A stretch of 64,000 nucleotides of DNA, from assembly GCF_030697375.1 (NCBI RefSeq), contig NZ_JAUYQD010000022.1:1-64000 (forward strand), written 5' to 3'. How positions within the stretch are numbered: position 1 is the stretch's first letter; each line of letters begins with the position of its first letter. This stretch comes from Rhodoferax sp. Its GTDB lineage: Bacteria; Pseudomonadota; Gammaproteobacteria; Burkholderiales; Burkholderiaceae_C. Shown here piece after piece: positions 48,935 through 58,021 of the stretch. The notes below the pieces were generated by a model. It was not told the DNA's origin. It did no database searches and worked only from the letters and a program-made list of their open reading frames with translations. The position numbers and the translations under genes were made by a program.

Positions 48935-49459
48935 TCAGAGTTGCCCTTCGCTCAGGGTGTGCAATTGAAATTGCCCGCTTTTGTGCCACAGCCAGGTGTC
49001 GGTGTAGGTGATTTTTCCTAGCTTGGCAGGCACGGGAAACGGGGAAGCCTGGCGAATGGTGCGTTCTATTTCGGCCATGACCTCCGGTGCGTGGGTGGGT
49101 GCACGCATCCAGCGCACACCGGTCACAAAGCCCTGCGCATCAATGTCCGTTTCCAGTACGCCTACGGCATAAAGCAAGGGCGGGAGTTTGCCGACGTATA
49201 TACGGTCCCCGTTATTTTTGTATAAATGCCTGGCCGCATCGGGCCTATAGTCTTGGGCGTTGCTGGCGCGGGAGATGTTTTGGGGCGGTGGTGCAGGGGG
49301 GGGCACGATGGATGGAAGTACGGGCGCAGGCGGGGCAGCAGGGGGCGGCGGTGCCGGGGAACGCGACGCGCAGCCCGCCACGAAGCTCAGGATGCAGGCC
49401 CACAGGCTGGCCCCTTGCCAGGAGTGGTGCGAACGATTCCCAACGGAGTGTCTAGTCAT
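48935..49459 (-). CDS. Lipoprotein with Pro-rich segment and TonB-C-like domain
   Basis: Lipobox-like FVAGCAS; Pro-rich linker; YAVGVLETDIDAQGFVTGVRWMRAPTHAPEVMAEIERTIRQASPFPVP. Confidence 0.65.
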   Translation of the reverse strand: MTRHSVGNRSHHSWQGASLWACILSFVAGCASRSPAPPPPAAPPAPVLPSIVPPPAPPPQNISRASNAQDYRPDAARHLYKNNGDRIYVGKLPPLLYAVGVLETDIDAQGFVTGVRWMRAPTHAPEVMAEIERTIRQASPFPVPAKLGKITYTDTWLWHKSGQFQLHTLSEGQL

Positions 49460-49547
49460 GGGGTGTCCCGATTTGTTGTAGCAAGGCAGCCTACTGTGCC
49501 TGAATTTGCCCTGGTTGGCACGGCATTGGCACTAAAAAAGGTATCTG

Positions 49548-50375
49548 ATGGTGACTTTGACTTCCCGGTTTCTGGAGCGCTTGGCGCTGGAGGATGCGGT
49601 GCTGGTGAGTGTGCATGCCACACGCGGCTCGGTGCCACGCGAGACCGGCGCATGGATGGCGGTTTTTGCGCAGAGCACGGTGGCCACGGTGGGGGGCGGG
49701 CGCCTGGAGCTGGATGCCATCGGCCATGCGCGTGCAGGTCTGATGCATGGCGCGCTGGCGGCCGGGCAGGGGGAAGAAACGGTGCGTTACGCACTCGGCC
49801 CCAGTCTGGGGCAGTGCTGCGGTGGCGAGGTGCACCTGCGGTATGAGCGGGTGACCGCGCGCGATGCCGCCCGGCTCAGCCAACGTTTGGCCAGCGCGCA
49901 GGTGCCCGTGGCCTTGTTTGGCGGCGGCCATGTGGGCCGGGCCGTCATTGCGGTGCTGGGCACCTTGCCCATGGCGGTGCACTGGATTGACAGCCGCGAC
50001 GAAATTTTTCCGGACCAGATCCCCGCCAATGTGCGGTGTGAGCACTCCGACCCGGTACAGGCGGCAGTGGCCGATTTGCCGGCCGACTCCCGGGTGCTGA
50101 TCATGAGTTTCAGCCATGCCGAAGACCTGGACGTGGTGGCGGCTTGCCTGGCGCGCCAGCGCGAACGCGGGGACTTGCCCTATGTGGGCTTGATTGGCAG
50201 CCAAACCAAGTGGGCTTCGTTTCGCCAGCGTTTGCAGGCCCGGGGCTTCAGTGAGGCCGAGATGGCGCTCATCACCTGCCCGATTGGGGTGCCGGGTATT
50301 GCGGACAAACGCCCTGAAGTGATTGCGGTGGCGGTGGCGGCGCAATTGCTGCAGGTGCCGGTGGATCAGGGTTAA
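49548..50375 (+). CDS. xdhC: Xanthine dehydrogenase accessory protein
   Basis: VSVHATRGSVPRETGAWMAV, LGQCCGGEVHL, ALFGGGHVGRAVI, PYVGLIGSQTKWASFRQRL. Confidence 0.93.
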   Translation: MVTLTSRFLERLALEDAVLVSVHATRGSVPRETGAWMAVFAQSTVATVGGGRLELDAIGHARAGLMHGALAAGQGEETVRYALGPSLGQCCGGEVHLRYERVTARDAARLSQRLASAQVPVALFGGGHVGRAVIAVLGTLPMAVHWIDSRDEIFPDQIPANVRCEHSDPVQAAVADLPADSRVLIMSFSHAEDLDVVAACLARQRERGDLPYVGLIGSQTKWASFRQRLQARGFSEAEMALITCPIGVPGIADKRPEVIAVAVAAQLLQVPVDQG

Positions 50376-50555
50376 CACCGATCCATTCGCTGTCGCCAGA
50401 GTCGGCAAAACTGTATACACTTTGTTTCCAGGTCGCAGCGGAGCGGGGCATTGCACAATGCCTGTGTTCGTGACCCCTGCTGCTTACAGCGCCCGCGGTG
50501 GTGAGCAGAAGTGCACCGTTGGGCACGTGTTGCCCACACCAATGAGATTGAATCT

Positions 50556-51791
50556 ATGGAAAGCTACCTTCTGGACTGGGCGAACCTGCTGCTGCGCTGG
50601 GTCCACGTCATCACCGCCATTGCCTGGGTGGGCTCCTCCTTCTACTTTGTTTTTTTGGACAGCAGCCTCACCCCGCCGGCGGATGAGGACCTGAAGCGCC
50701 AGGGTGTCAGCGGTGAGCTGTGGGCCGTCCATGGGGGCGGCTTCTACCACCCGGTCAAGTTTGCGGGGGCGCCGCCCTTGTTGCCAGCCCATTTGCACTG
50801 GTTTTATTGGGAAAGCTACAGCACCTGGCTGACCGGGTTTTCGCTGTTCACCGTGTCCTACCTGTGGAATGCGGGTACCTACCTGATTGACAAGTCGGTG
50901 CTGGACTGGGCACCGTCCTCGGCCATTGCCGTGGCGCTGGCTTTCCTGGTGGTGTTCTGGCTGGCCTACGACGGTATTTGCCGGGCCTTTGGGCAGCGCA
51001 AAAACGGGGAGCTCGTCGTCGGCGCCCTGGTGGCCTTGCTGGTGTGCGTGGCGGCCTGGCTGGCCTGCCACTGGTTTGCCGGGCGGGCGGCGTTTTTGCT
51101 GATCGGCGCCATGATCGCCACCAGCATGAGCGCCAACGTGTTTTTCTGGATCATTCCTGGCCAAAAAACCATGGTCGCGGACATCCAAGCCGGTCGGCCG
51201 GTGGACCCCATTCACGGCAAACGCGGCAAGCAGCGCAGTGTGCACAACACCTATTTCACGCTGCCCGTGCTGTTTGCCATGCTGAGCAACCACTACAGCT
51301 TCACCTACAGCCATTCCGACAACTGGCTGGTGCTGATTCTGATGATGTTTGCTGGTGCCGCCATCCGCCAGTTTTTCGTGCTGCGCCACGGCTACAAGCT
51401 GGGCCGCAACGGCCACCCCTGGCGCTATGCGTTGGCAGGCGTGGTCGTGATTGTGGGGGTTCTGGTGTGGCTGAAGCCGGTGCCCAAGCTGGCTACGGTT
51501 GCTATGAATTCAGTAGCTGTTCACGCAGATTCTACGGGGGTTGTGGCTCAAATTGGCTATAAAAATCTGCAACCCTTGCTGGCCCAGCGCTGCTATATGT
51601 GCCATGGCGAAACCGTGCAGATGAAAAACGTGCGCCTGGACTCTGCGCAGGGGGTGAAAAGCCACGCCCAAGCCCTGTACCAACAGGTGGTGGTGGCCCG
51701 CACCATGCCCCTGAACAATGCGACGGGCATCACCGAGGCAGAGCGCACGCTCGTCAAACAATGGTTTGAAAGCGGTGCCAAAGTCGACTGA
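50556..51791 (+). CDS. puuD: Urate hydroxylase (membrane domain + cytochrome c)
   Basis: MESYLLDWANLLLRWVHVITAIAWVGSSFYFVFLDSSLTPP, C-terminal heme motif CYMCHG. Confidence 0.9.
   Translation: MESYLLDWANLLLRWVHVITAIAWVGSSFYFVFLDSSLTPPADEDLKRQGVSGELWAVHGGGFYHPVKFAGAPPLLPAHLHWFYWESYSTWLTGFSLFTVSYLWNAGTYLIDKSVLDWAPSSAIAVALAFLVVFWLAYDGICRAFGQRKNGELVVGALVALLVCVAAWLACHWFAGRAAFLLIGAMIATSMSANVFFWIIPGQKTMVADIQAGRPVDPIHGKRGKQRSVHNTYFTLPVLFAMLSNHYSFTYSHSDNWLVLILMMFAGAAIRQFFVLRHGYKLGRNGHPWRYALAGVVVIVGVLVWLKPVPKLATVAMNSVAVHADSTGVVAQIGYKNLQPLLAQRCYMCHGETVQMKNVRLDSAQGVKSHAQALYQQVVVARTMPLNNATGITEAERTLVKQWFESGAKVD
51501..51550 (+). repeat. Dispersed repeat copy E (diverged, inside puuD)
   Basis: GCTATGAATTCAGTAGCTGTTCACGCAGATTCTACGGGGGTTGTGGCTCA. 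Confidence 0.65.
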
Positions 51792-51814
51792 ATCGATTGT
51801 GGGCTAGGAATCCT

Positions 51815-52732
51815 TCACGGTCTTTGCGCTGGGGGGGCCACCAAACCGTCAGCAAAGGCGGCTTTCAGGTGCTCCACCACCAACTTCACCGCCAGCTTGC
51901 TGTGGGTCTTTTGCCGCCAGGCGATCCAGACCCCACCGGCTGGCAGGGACCAGGCGGGCAAGAGCGGCTGCAAACGGCCTGGCGCGGCTGGGTCATGCAC
52001 CATCAGCGTGGGCAAAACGGCCGCGCCCATGCCGTCCAATGCGGCCCGCTGCAAGGCGAGCAGGTCATTGGTCCAAAACCGCGACGCCAGCGGCACCTCC
52101 ACCTGCTCAGCGTCCCGGGAAAACACCAGCACCGGATGGGTTCTGAATCCCAGGTGGCCCAGCAGTGGCAACGTGGTGACGTCGTGGGGGTGCCGGGGCG
52201 CCGGATACCGCTTCAACAAGGCCGGGCTGGCGCACAGCGTCAAGGCATAGCGCCCCAAGGGGCGGATGACCAGATCGGTGGAGTCGGCAATCGGTGCAAA
52301 GCCCGCACGCACCAGCACATCCACCCCCTCGCGCATCGCGGCTGCCGGGCGGTCTTCCAGAATCAACTCCACTTCCAACTGCGGGTTTTTCGCCATCAGG
52401 GTGGACATGGCGGGAACCACGGTGCGCAGGCCCAGCGCGACCGGAACACTCAAGCGCACCGTGGCCTTCAGCCCGGCAGGCATGGCGCTGTGCAGGGCCT
52501 CGTTGACGGCCGACAGGGCGGCCACCGCGTGTGGGTAGAGGCGCTCCCCCGCAGAACTCATGTTCAGGGCGCGCGTGGTCCGGTCGATAAGGCGGCTTAG
52601 CGTGTGCGCCTCCAGTTCGGCCAGGTTCCGGGAGACGGCGGCCACGGAGCAGCCCAGTTGTTTGGCCGCGCCAGACAGGCTGCCCGCGTTCACCACGGCG
52701 ACAAAGGTTTCCAGCAAACGCAGATGGCTCAT
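51815..52732 (-). CDS. LysR-family transcriptional regulator
   Basis: MSHLRLLETFVAVVNAGSLSGAAKQLGCSVAAVSRNLAELEAH. Confidence 0.93.
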   Translation of the reverse strand: MSHLRLLETFVAVVNAGSLSGAAKQLGCSVAAVSRNLAELEAHTLSRLIDRTTRALNMSSAGERLYPHAVAALSAVNEALHSAMPAGLKATVRLSVPVALGLRTVVPAMSTLMAKNPQLEVELILEDRPAAAMREGVDVLVRAGFAPIADSTDLVIRPLGRYALTLCASPALLKRYPAPRHPHDVTTLPLLGHLGFRTHPVLVFSRDAEQVEVPLASRFWTNDLLALQRAALDGMGAAVLPTLMVHDPAAPGRLQPLLPAWSLPAGGVWIAWRQKTHSKLAVKLVVEHLKAAFADGLVAPPAQRP

Positions 52733-52860
52733 CGTTTGATTATTGCACTGGGTGTAAAGGATCTTTCCGTTTTTGAGGTGGTGGGAGCCCCCCTGCGGCG
52801 CCCGCTTGCCGATATCGTTGGGCACTTCATGTTTTGCAAATTTTGCCAAAGGAAAGTGCC

Positions 52861-53823
52861 ATGCAGGTTTTTGTCACCGGTGGATCGGGGTTCGTGGGCG
52901 GGCATTTGATTGAGGCGCTGGTGCGCCACGGCCACCAGGTTGCGGCACTGGTGCGCTCGGAGGCCTCCGCCCAGGTGGTGGCGGCCTATGGCGCCACGCC
53001 GGTCATGGGCTCACTGGATACAGTGCGTGCGGACATGCTGGGCCAGGCGCAGGCGGTCATTCATGCCGCCGCCGTGACCGATGAATGGGGCACGCGCGCG
53101 CACTTCTGGCAGGGCAATGTGGTGGGCACGGGCAACATCCTGGCGGCGGCGCGCGAGGCGGGCGTGGCCCGGTTTGTGCACGTCGGGACCGAGGCGGCTT
53201 TCTTCACCGGCACAGACCTCATCCACCTGGACGAGATGCAGCCCTACCCGGACCGGCACCGCTACCTGTACGCGGAAACCAAGGCCGAGGCAGAACGCCG
53301 CGTGCTGGCGGCCAACACGGCGGCGTTTGCCACGGTGTCTATCCGCCCCCGTTTTGTGTGGGGCCCCCGAGACGCCACCGTGCTGCCGGCTATTCTGCGC
53401 ATGGCGGCGCAAGGCCGGTTTTCCTGGATCGCCCAAGGGGCGGCGCGCACCTCGACCACGCATGTGGCGAATGTGGTCCACGCGCTGGAGCTGGCTCTGA
53501 CGCATGGCAAGGCGGGCCAGGCCTATTTCGTGGCAGACGAGGGGGAGCGCAGCATCCGCAGCTTTCTGAGTGCCCTGGCCTTGACGCAGGGGACCGATTT
53601 GGGCCAGCGCAATACGCCGACCTGGGTGGCGCGCTGGGCTGCTGCTGCGGTAGAAGGCGTGTATCGCGCATTCAAGCTCCAGGGCGTGCCGCCCATGACG
53701 CGGTTTGCCATCGACATGATGTCCTCCAACGTCACCGTCAACACGGCGCGTGCGACCGCGGAGCTCGGTTATGCGCCTGTGATCACGGTGGAGGAGGGCA
53801 TGTCACACCTGGTGCTGGCCTAG
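52861..53823 (+). CDS. NAD-dependent epimerase/dehydratase
   Basis: MQVFVTGGSGFVGGHLIEALVRHGHQVAALVRS; YxxxK as YLYAETKAEAE. Confidence 0.9.
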   Translation: MQVFVTGGSGFVGGHLIEALVRHGHQVAALVRSEASAQVVAAYGATPVMGSLDTVRADMLGQAQAVIHAAAVTDEWGTRAHFWQGNVVGTGNILAAAREAGVARFVHVGTEAAFFTGTDLIHLDEMQPYPDRHRYLYAETKAEAERRVLAANTAAFATVSIRPRFVWGPRDATVLPAILRMAAQGRFSWIAQGAARTSTTHVANVVHALELALTHGKAGQAYFVADEGERSIRSFLSALALTQGTDLGQRNTPTWVARWAAAAVEGVYRAFKLQGVPPMTRFAIDMMSSNVTVNTARATAELGYAPVITVEEGMSHLVLA

Positions 53824-54455
53824 CGTTGGGCCGTGGCCAAACGCAGTGCCAGGCCCACAAACACGAGGCTGGCGATGCGGTTCAGCCCGCGTTGGGCCCG
53901 TAAGGAGCGCTGGAAGGCCTTGCCAAAGCTGGCGGCAAAGTAGGCGATGGCGCCAAAGGTCAGCAGCGCCGCCAGGATAAAGACCATGCCCAAGACCAAA
54001 ATCTGCACCGCCATGCTGCCCCGCTCCGGGTCGGCAAACTGGGGCAAAAATGCCAAAAAGAAAATGGCAACCTTGGGGTTGCTGAGGTTCATCAGTACCC
54101 CCCGGCCATAGGTTTTGCCGGCCGACATGGCGGGGCTGCCCTCGCCGTCGGCCATACCCATACCCCCCACCGGCGCCCGCCAGGCGCCCCAGGCCAGCCA
54201 CAGCAGATAGGCTGCACCGCAGAGCTTGAGTACGGTAAACGCGGTGCTGGATGCCGCAAAAATAGCCGCCAGGCCCAACGCCACGGCCGCCGTGTGGAAC
54301 AGCAGCCCGGAGCACAGGCCCAACACCACCCACAAGCCTGCGCGTTTGCCATGTACGGCCGAATGCAGCAGCACAAAGACGTTGTCGGGGCCGGGGGCCA
54401 GGGCCAGCAGGACCGAGGTGGCGAAGAAGGTGAGGGTGGTGTCAAACGTGGGCAT
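53820..54455 (-). CDS. LysE-family translocator
   Basis: LLALAPGPDNVFVLLHSAVHGKRAG and multiple TMs. Confidence 0.9.
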   Translation of the reverse strand: MPTFDTTLTFFATSVLLALAPGPDNVFVLLHSAVHGKRAGLWVVLGLCSGLLFHTAAVALGLAAIFAASSTAFTVLKLCGAAYLLWLAWGAWRAPVGGMGMADGEGSPAMSAGKTYGRGVLMNLSNPKVAIFFLAFLPQFADPERGSMAVQILVLGMVFILAALLTFGAIAYFAASFGKAFQRSLRAQRGLNRIASLVFVGLALRLATAQR

Positions 54456-54479
54456 GGTGCCTGGCAGTTTAAGCGCAGT

Positions 54480-54839
54480 TCAGGCCAGGTACAGTGCCCC
54501 CAAGGCCAATACGGCCGGCACGGTTTGCACAAACAAAATGCGAATTTGCACCGTGGCAGCACCCCAGATGCCCGCCACCGCGACACAGACCAAACCGTAG
54601 ACCGTGAAGGCGTGGGCGGTGGCGGCATCCGGCAGCACAAAGCCGCAGGCCAGCGCTGCTGCCAGGAATCCGTTGTAGGCACCCTGGTTCGACATGGCGG
54701 GGGCCATGGTGTTGGCCTGTTCTTGGCTCAACCCAAATGCCTTGCGGCCCCGGCTCTGGAACAAGACGGTTTCCAGCAAGAAAATGTACACATGGATCAA
54801 AAGAACCAGGGCGGCGAGAACTTGGGCGGCGATCAACAT
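54480..54839 (-). CDS. DUF1304 membrane protein
   Basis: AQVLAALVLLIHVYIFLLETVLFQSRGRKAFGLS...MSNQGAYNGFLAAAL. Confidence 0.88.
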   Translation of the reverse strand: MLIAAQVLAALVLLIHVYIFLLETVLFQSRGRKAFGLSQEQANTMAPAMSNQGAYNGFLAAALACGFVLPDAATAHAFTVYGLVCVAVAGIWGAATVQIRILFVQTVPAVLALGALYLA

Positions 54840-54906
54840 AGTTGTCCTTGGGTAGAGTGGATAAGAGGCATGAACTGCCAGCCAGGCTGTCAGATGTCGT
54901 TAGAAT

Positions 54907-54918
54907 ACATAATTATGT
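54907..54918. promoter_or_regulatory. Palindrome ACATAATTATGT, candidate TetR operator
   Basis: Perfect 12-bp palindrome within AT-rich TACATAATTATGTTATGTAATATATGT between the divergent DUF1304 and TetR genes. Confidence 0.6.
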
Positions 54919-54928
54919 TATGTAATAT

Positions 54929-55576
54929 ATGTCACCGATGAGACACCCTGAAGCCAAGCCTGTGGTCGATGGACGAAAAGCCAACGCCGAGTCCACCCAA
55001 GTCGCCTTGCGCGCGGCGGGCCGCCAGTTGTTTGGCCAGCTGGGCTACGAGGCCACCTCGCTGGGGGCCATTTGTGCCCAGGCGGGCGTCACCACCGGCG
55101 CGCTGTACCACCACTTTGGGGACAAAAAGGGACTGTTTGCCGCAGTGGCCGAAGAGTTGGATGCAGGGCTGGTGCGCTTGGCTTCCCGCGCCCGCGCCCA
55201 GGCGTTGGAGCGGGGGGCCGATGCCTGGGGTGCTTTTCTGGCCGCGATGGACGCTTTTCTGGAGGCCGGATTGAACCCTGAGGGGCGGCGCATTGGCCTC
55301 ACCGACGCACCTGCCGTGCTGGGGACCCAAGGCTGGCTGGAGATTCGGGAGCGCCAAGGCTTGGGCGCCATGGTGCAAACGGTGGAAGCCCTGCAAGCCC
55401 AGGGGCTGCTGCAAGCGGGCGACTCACGTCTGCGCGCCCGGCTCATTTTGGGACTGCTTTACGGTGCGGTAGAGGCTTTGGCACACGACGCCAAGACTGC
55501 GGACGGCGCCCTGCACGACGCCCGCCCCCTGCTGCATGCCATGTTGGCGGGTATGCAACCCTCAAAAGACGCTTGA
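54929..55576 (+). CDS. TetR-family transcriptional regulator
   Basis: TQVALRAAGRQLFGQLGYEATSLGAICAQAGVTTGALYHHFGDKKGLFAAV. Confidence 0.93.
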   Translation: MSPMRHPEAKPVVDGRKANAESTQVALRAAGRQLFGQLGYEATSLGAICAQAGVTTGALYHHFGDKKGLFAAVAEELDAGLVRLASRARAQALERGADAWGAFLAAMDAFLEAGLNPEGRRIGLTDAPAVLGTQGWLEIRERQGLGAMVQTVEALQAQGLLQAGDSRLRARLILGLLYGAVEALAHDAKTADGALHDARPLLHAMLAGMQPSKDA

Positions 55577-55599
55577 AAATCCGGTGCTGTCAGCGGACG

Positions 55600-55893
55600 C
55601 TACAGGGGTTCTGGCCAGTCGGAAAAAGGGAATGGCACGTCTTCTGTCGCAAAACTCACAAACTCTGCGATCTGGCGCAGGTAGTGCCCCAAGCACCGCC
55701 CAAAAGTGCTCAGTCGCGCATTGGGCTTTTCGCTCACCAGTGTGAGCACAAACTGCACCACCGCCAACATCCCCAGCAGGGTGCTGGCCAGTTGGAAGGT
55801 CAGGGCCATCACCACCATCAAAAGGCCGCGCATCCAGATATTGCGCGGGCTGGTGGCGCTTTCCGGGGGGCTGGAAACCGGGGTATCGGGCAT
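55600..55893 (-). CDS. DUF4389-like membrane protein
   Basis: IWMRGLLMVVMALTFQLASTLLGMLAVVQFVLTLVSEKPNARLSTFGRCLGHYLRQIAEFVSFATEDVPFPFSDWP. Confidence 0.8.
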   Translation of the reverse strand: MPDTPVSSPPESATSPRNIWMRGLLMVVMALTFQLASTLLGMLAVVQFVLTLVSEKPNARLSTFGRCLGHYLRQIAEFVSFATEDVPFPFSDWPEPL

Positions 55894-56001
55894 GGTGAAC
55901 TCCTGTAGGCGCTACAAACTCCCATTCTCATCGATGGATGGAGCGTTGTATTTGCGGCTACGCAAGCTCTGGGCTGCCTATGCCTGCCGACCCGATGGCC
56001 T

Positions 56002-56889
56002 TCAGGCAAACAGCCGCTCCTGCAAAAATGCAATAAAAGTTGCCGTTTTGAATGCCAGCCAGGGCCGCGCCGGGTACACCGCGTACACCGGCTGGCCTGG
56101 GCGCATCTGGCAGTCGGGGAGCAACTGCACCAATGTGCCATCCGCCAGTTCTTGGGCTGCCAGCAAGCGGTCTATCACCACCACCCCGCCCCCGGCACAG
56201 GCGGCCGCCACCAAGGCCATGCCGTCATTGATTTGAATTTTGCTGGGTACCCGGATGGGGGTGGTGACGCCGTCTTGGATGAAGCCCCACTCGTCAAACA
56301 CCCGTGCACCGTTGGAGTAAACCAGGCAATCGTGCGCCAGCAGATCCGCAGGAGCCTTGGGGGTGCCCCTACGCGCCAGGTAAGCCGGTGCGGCCACCAG
56401 CACCCGGGGGTTTTCGGACAGCTTGCGCGCCACCAGGGTGGAGTCTTCCAGATGCGCCACGCGAATTGCCACGTCTATGTGCTCGGCAATCAGGTCCACC
56501 ATGCGGTCATCCACCGACAGCGCCACTTCGACCTTGGGGTAGCGTTGCGTAAATTCCACCAGCAAGGGCACCAGGTAGCGCTGCCCCAGTGGGCGCGGGC
56601 AGGTCACACGCAGGCGGCCTTTGACCTCGTTTTGGTGCTGCTCGGTCAACTGCTCAATGTTGGCCACGGCGCGGTCAATGTGCTGGGCTTCGGCAAACAC
56701 CAGTTCCCCGATTTCGGTCAAGGTGAGGCGCCGGGTGGAGCGCTGGATCAGGCGGGTACCCAGGTCGTCTTCCAGTCGGGCCAACTGGCGTGACAAAACC
56801 GACTTGCCACAGCCCAGCGCAGCGGCAGCCTTGCTGATGCTGCCCGCGTGCACGATGGCAGAAAAAATAGACAGGCGTTGGGGGTTCAA
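56002..56889 (-). CDS. LysR-family transcriptional regulator
   Basis: MNPQRLSIFSAIVHAGSISKAAAALGCGKSVLSRQLARLEDDLGTRLIQRSTRRLTLTEIG. Confidence 0.93.
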   Translation of the reverse strand: MNPQRLSIFSAIVHAGSISKAAAALGCGKSVLSRQLARLEDDLGTRLIQRSTRRLTLTEIGELVFAEAQHIDRAVANIEQLTEQHQNEVKGRLRVTCPRPLGQRYLVPLLVEFTQRYPKVEVALSVDDRMVDLIAEHIDVAIRVAHLEDSTLVARKLSENPRVLVAAPAYLARRGTPKAPADLLAHDCLVYSNGARVFDEWGFIQDGVTTPIRVPSKIQINDGMALVAAACAGGGVVVIDRLLAAQELADGTLVQLLPDCQMRPGQPVYAVYPARPWLAFKTATFIAFLQERLFA

Positions 56890-56904
56890 AACAGTCTCGT
56901 ATTT

Positions 56905-56929
56905 TATTGTTGCAAATTTGTCAACAATA
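56905..56929. promoter_or_regulatory. Candidate LysR binding site
   Basis: TATTGTTG-N9-CAACAATA perfect inverted repeat between divergent lysR and oxidoreductase genes. Confidence 0.6.
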
Positions 56930-57010
56930 TTATGACTTGATGGTGACTATGCAAGCAATAAGTGCGTCTCTACACTTCGATTCATTCCTTTCCACAACCC
57001 GGAGAACCCC

Positions 57011-58021
57011 ATGAGCCACCCCACCAACCACCAATTCAAGCTTGCCGCTCGCCCCATGGGCAATGTCAAACCCAGTGACTGGAGCCGTACCGAAGAAGCG
57101 GTGCGTGCTCCCGCTGAGGGCGAAGTCGTGATTCAGGTCCTGTACCTCTCGCTGGACCCGGCCATGCGCGGCTGGATGAACGACAGCAAGGCCTCCTACA
57201 TTCCCCCCGTGGGCATCAACGAAGTGATGCGCGCTCTGGCGGTGGGCCGCGTTACCGCCTCCAAAAACCCGAAATTCGCCGTGGGTGACCACGTAAGTGG
57301 CCTGCTGGGCGTGCAGGAATATGCCTATTCCAATGGCCAGGGCCTGACCAAGGTGGACCCCAAACTGGCCCCACTGCCGGTCTACCTCAGCACCCTGGGC
57401 ATGCCCGGCATGACCGGTTACTTCGGTTTGCTGGAAGTGGGTCAGCCCAAAGCCGGTGACACGGTCGTGGTGTCCGGTGCCGCGGGCGCCGTGGGCTCGG
57501 TGGTCGGGCAAATCGCCAAAATCAAGGGTGCACGGGTGGTCGGCATTGCCGGTGGGGCCGACAAGTGCCGCTACCTGGTGGAGGAACTGGGTTTTGACGC
57601 CGCCATCGACTACAAGACCGAGAACGTGGCTGACGCGCTGAAAACGCATTGCCCCGAGGGCGTGAATGTGTATTTTGACAACGTGGGTGGCGACATTCTG
57701 GACGCCGTGCTGACCCGTCTGGCGCATGGCGCCCGGGTGGTGATTTGCGGCGCCATCTCACAGTACAACAACACGACGCCCGTCAAAGGCCCCGCCAACT
57801 ACCTGTCCCTGCTGGTGCAGCGCGCCACCATGACCGGCATCGTGGTGTCCGACTATTACGACCGTGCGGGGGAGGCAGCGATGGTGATGGCGGGCTGGAT
57901 TCAGTCCGGCAAACTCAAGACCCGCGAAGACATTGTGGACGGCCTGGACGCCTTTCCCCAAGCCTTTGACATGCTGTTCTCAGGTGCCAACAACGGCAAG
58001 CTGGTGCTCAAGGTCGCTTGA
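57011..58021 (+). CDS. NADP-dependent medium-chain oxidoreductase (CurA/leukotriene B4 dehydrogenase-like)
   Basis: MSHPTNHQFKLAARPMGNVKPSDW, LGMPGMTGYFGLLEVGQPKAGDTVVVSGAAGAVGSVVGQIAK. Confidence 0.92.
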   Translation: MSHPTNHQFKLAARPMGNVKPSDWSRTEEAVRAPAEGEVVIQVLYLSLDPAMRGWMNDSKASYIPPVGINEVMRALAVGRVTASKNPKFAVGDHVSGLLGVQEYAYSNGQGLTKVDPKLAPLPVYLSTLGMPGMTGYFGLLEVGQPKAGDTVVVSGAAGAVGSVVGQIAKIKGARVVGIAGGADKCRYLVEELGFDAAIDYKTENVADALKTHCPEGVNVYFDNVGGDILDAVLTRLAHGARVVICGAISQYNNTTPVKGPANYLSLLVQRATMTGIVVSDYYDRAGEAAMVMAGWIQSGKLKTREDIVDGLDAFPQAFDMLFSGANNGKLVLKVA

